A DNA stretch of 64,000 bases, from positions 27,429 through 91,428 of IMG/VR virus record IMGVR_UViG_3300007516_001784, one strand, 5' to 3'. The notes under the pieces are model-generated. The model was not told the origin of the DNA. It made no database searches and saw only the letters and a list, made by a program, of their open reading frames with translations. The stretch is from a virus. Shown one piece after another: positions 61,816 through 64,000 of this stretch. The position numbers and the translations under genes are program-made. How positions within the stretch are numbered: position 1 is the first letter of the stretch; each line of letters opens with the position of its first letter.

Positions 61816-61822
61816 TGTAATT
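61812..61822 (+). promoter_or_regulatory. TTAGTGTAATT motif variant, copy 5
   Basis: One base longer than the other copies (GTGTAATT rather than GTGTATT). It overlaps the TAG stop and lies only 17 bases before ATG 61840 with its strong GGAGG ribosome site, closer than a normal promoter would be. It may be a degenerate member. Confidence 0.35.
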
Positions 61823-61839
61823 ATATTTGGAGGAACACC

Positions 61840-62610
61840 ATGGTAAGACTAAATGGCGATCTCATTCCCGGTAGTAGTGGTCAAGCACACTTGGGCGTGA
61901 ACGGTGGCGTAGGCGATGCATTTGATATAACCACGCTAACACCGTTTGGTCATATTCATATGAACTCTGGCGTCTGGCACGATCCTATGACGGGTCAATC
62001 AGGCGTCCTTAGATATAGCCAAGCCGCAAGTGCGTTTCAGATCTCTATTGATGGAGGTCGTACGTTCAATAACTTGGTTACAAGTGCCGGAACTGTTACG
62101 TCCGTTGGTGTAATTGGTGGTGCTAATCTTACTGGCAATATCGACCTAGCGACCCAAGCGAGCGGCTTCCTTGCTATCTTTGACACTGCTGGGGCAAGCC
62201 CAATCAATTTTGCCGTTGATCATCTAGGTCTATCTGGCCTGTGGAAATTCCCAACACAAGGCTTCAATGGATCTGTTGTCAATCAATTGACAGACTTTAA
62301 TGGCACGACAGTACAGGGCTCAGTCAGTGTAGTTGGTGCCTCTGGTGTTGTTGTTGATATTATTGGTCAAGTTATGACCATTACCGCTGGCAATACACTT
62401 CTAAGATCATTTGCTCAAACGTTTGTTGCTGCTACGTCTTGGATCGTCACGCACAATCTTGGTACGGCTGACGTATCTGTTGATGTATACGATTCAAGTA
62501 GTCCACGTCTAGCAATCATTCCTGATGCTATTGCTATTACGGACACCAATACTGTAACGGTGACATTCAACGTTCCTCAGGCTGGACGAATTATCATCAC
62601 AGGATTCTAA
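61840..62610 (+). CDS. Tail-fibre-like protein, 256 aa, modular
   Basis: GGAGG nine bases upstream fixes ATG 61840. The N-terminal module (GDLIPGSSGQAHLGVNGGVG ... PFGHIHMNSGVWHD ... ISIDGGRTF) is shared with the next gene (GDLWPQSSGSASLGAEMSNG ... PFAHVHMYSGIFHN ... FSLNGGQNY). The C-terminal module THNLGTADVSVDVYD ... AGRIIITGF is shared with the preceding gene. So it combines an anchor-like N-terminus with a common tip domain. The middle is beta-rich with many Gly and Thr. Confidence 0.8.
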   Translation: MVRLNGDLIPGSSGQAHLGVNGGVGDAFDITTLTPFGHIHMNSGVWHDPMTGQSGVLRYSQAASAFQISIDGGRTFNNLVTSAGTVTSVGVIGGANLTGNIDLATQASGFLAIFDTAGASPINFAVDHLGLSGLWKFPTQGFNGSVVNQLTDFNGTTVQGSVSVVGASGVVVDIIGQVMTITAGNTLLRSFAQTFVAATSWIVTHNLGTADVSVDVYDSSSPRLAIIPDAIAITDTNTVTVTFNVPQAGRIIITGF

Positions 62611-62611
62611 C

Positions 62612-64000
62612 ATGGCGAGAGAAACTGGTGACTTGTGGCCGCAGTCTAGTGGTTCTGCATCTTTAGGTGCGGAGATGAGTAATGGTGGATTTACTGGAGC
62701 GATACGTCCATTCGCTCATGTACATATGTACAGTGGTATATTTCATAATTCACTTGATAGTTCTGGTATCATTAGATTAGACATAGGCAAGGGGCTTTTT
62801 AATGCATTTAATCCAGTATTTGGATTTTCCCTTAACGGTGGACAAAATTATCCACTTGAAATTGGCTCATCTGCTATTAACAGCGAAAATATTAGCATAG
62901 AAACTCCAAGAGGTTCCCTAGGACTCGCCGCCAGTGGTGGCGTTGCTGTCAACTCACAGACTGCTAATATAGTAATAAGTGCAGCAAGCGACATTGGCCT
63001 TGCAAGTATCACCGGACAAATTACCCTAGGTGCCGAAGCCGGCAACATTAGCGTAGTCGCAGATGGACCTACCGGAACTCTTGATCTGTTTGGTAATTTT
63101 GATGCTTTTTTAAGGAGTGCAGACGATGTTACAATCAGCACATTGCCAAATGGCAATAACATTTCTGTTCTTGCCGGACAACAAGTCAGACTAAACTGCT
63201 TTGCAGGTAGTGGAGTTTTCGAATATCGTTTTGGTCCATACCAATCTTGGTACATGCAGACTACCCACGCTAACACTGGCGGTCCATTCAACGATGGATA
63301 CTGGCCTATTGCTCACTCGGGTAACGTTAGTCAAATGATCAATCAGGCCGTACTCGGCCTGAGCAGCGGATTGCAGGTCGCCTATAATGGTGGTCGTCGT
63401 ATCATCACGAACAGTACAATAGGCGACCTGGAGTTCGTCTCCGATACAGCCAAGACTAAGTTCGCTGGTACGACTCGTGCATCATTGAATATGTCTGGTG
63501 TATTGACACGTCCTAGTACGTCGCTTGAAATTGGCGATATGTGGATGTATGATAACAGTGCTATTGAGGCACTTGGCAATAATACAAATGCCTCTAGTCA
63601 TGCTGAGTCTACCGCTAAGGCTCTTGGATTAGCTACGCTATGTTATAACACTGGTTCTGGCGTCATTAATATCTCGAATGGATCGGGCATTATTCAGTAC
63701 TTTAACAACAACACCATGCAGGTGACTTTAGTTGCTCAGGTCATTCCGTTCAATACGGACTTTCCTATTAGTGACAGGAATTATGGACTCGGTACTGGTT
63801 CTGCTAGCGGTCAAGTGACTATCTTTTCGCCAGGACTCTATCGTGCAACCTATAAAATTCTATTGAACAAGACAGTCGGCACTACTCCACAAACTTGTAC
63901 TATAAATGCACGCCAAAATGGTGGCAATCTTTTGGGATCTGCTACTAGTACATTCCATTTCAATAATACAACAGCGGCTCAAAATGCTGGTAGTGCTGTC
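62612..64000 (+). CDS. Tail-fibre-like protein, 3' end beyond the window
   Basis: Starts one base after the previous stop with ATG 62612 (MARETGDLWPQSSG) and stays open to base 64000, giving 463 residues of an incomplete gene. The N-terminal 80 residues are paralogous to the preceding fibre protein. The rest is a beta-helix-like series of short strands rich in Asn, Ser, Gly and Ile (SINSENISIETPRGSLGL, ANIVISAASDIGLAS, GQITLGAEAGNISVV and others), ending in a jelly-roll-like stretch (SPGLYRATYKILLN). Probably a receptor-binding fibre. A 147-residue reading frame on the other strand inside it is a shadow. Confidence 0.85.
   Translation, partial: MARETGDLWPQSSGSASLGAEMSNGGFTGAIRPFAHVHMYSGIFHNSLDSSGIIRLDIGKGLFNAFNPVFGFSLNGGQNYPLEIGSSAINSENISIETPRGSLGLAASGGVAVNSQTANIVISAASDIGLASITGQITLGAEAGNISVVADGPTGTLDLFGNFDAFLRSADDVTISTLPNGNNISVLAGQQVRLNCFAGSGVFEYRFGPYQSWYMQTTHANTGGPFNDGYWPIAHSGNVSQMINQAVLGLSSGLQVAYNGGRRIITNSTIGDLEFVSDTAKTKFAGTTRASLNMSGVLTRPSTSLEIGDMWMYDNSAIEALGNNTNASSHAESTAKALGLATLCYNTGSGVINISNGSGIIQYFNNNTMQVTLVAQVIPFNTDFPISDRNYGLGTGSASGQVTIFSPGLYRATYKILLNKTVGTTPQTCTINARQNGGNLLGSATSTFHFNNTTAAQNAGSAV

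Noticed and set aside
62848-63291. Minus-strand ORF of 147 aa
   Set aside because: The + strand frame from 62612 is continuously open, starts right after the previous stop and is paralogous to the gene before it; the minus frame is a shadow.
1-64000. tRNA genes, CRISPR arrays, insertion sequences and attachment sites
   Set aside because: None was recognised by eye; no cloverleaf with a CCA end, direct-repeat array, transposase or integrase was seen. A tRNA-scan and a profile search would be decisive.

Overview
This window looks like part of a large tailed double-stranded DNA phage (Caudoviricetes) genome. All supported genes lie on the + strand, most stop and start codons overlap (ATGA or TAATG) or sit a few bases apart, and no gap exceeds about 120 bases. 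It combines a long tape-measure gene, big modular adhesins, a phage-encoded replication set and host-like metabolic genes. The gene mix (ThyX, class II ribonucleotide reductase, MazG, IscA-type Fe-S carrier, ClpP, many glycosyltransferases) recalls large aquatic or cyanophage-like myoviruses. That host suggestion is inference: no capsid, terminase, tail-sheath or tRNA gene is in view to pin down the lineage.

Layout. (1) 1-22.7 kb, tail and adhesion: small tail genes, a 1796-residue tape measure, tail or baseplate proteins, a 1601-residue adhesin (four LamG-like modules, seven SGIIGGY repeats, two PKD-like domains), a hub-like 1101-residue protein and further structural proteins. (2) 22.8-34.2 kb, replication and expression: RecA-like recombinase, PD-(D/E)XK nuclease, DnaB-type helicase, TOPRIM primase, Cas4/RecB-type nuclease, ClpP-like protease, a full-length DnaE polymerase and a sigma factor. 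(3) 34.2-53.2 kb, a glycan island: eleven glycosyltransferases, four SAM methyltransferases, a mannose-6-phosphate isomerase-type cupin, GDP-mannose 4,6-dehydratase and GDP-fucose synthase. It is interrupted by a Cys-rich exported protein, a GMP-reductase-like enzyme and an Fe-S carrier. (4) 53.2-60.4 kb, regulation and nucleotide metabolism: an HTH/nuclease-like protein, a possible annealing protein, zinc ribbons, MazG, an FAD amine oxidase, class II RNR and ThyX. (5) 60.5-64 kb, short paralogous structural and fibre genes, the last running off the window.

How it fits together. The replication and nucleotide genes would let the phage copy its DNA fairly independently of the host. The glycan island can be read as a pathway making GDP-L-fucose and building a methylated, fucose-containing glycan, either on virion proteins or on the host surface. 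A motif, TTAGTGTATT, recurs between structural genes and is a candidate late promoter for the encoded sigma factor. Several long perfect inverted repeats lie inside coding sequences in the 26-59 kb half, and the remains of a lost paralogous glycosyltransferase survive at 46.33-46.42 kb.
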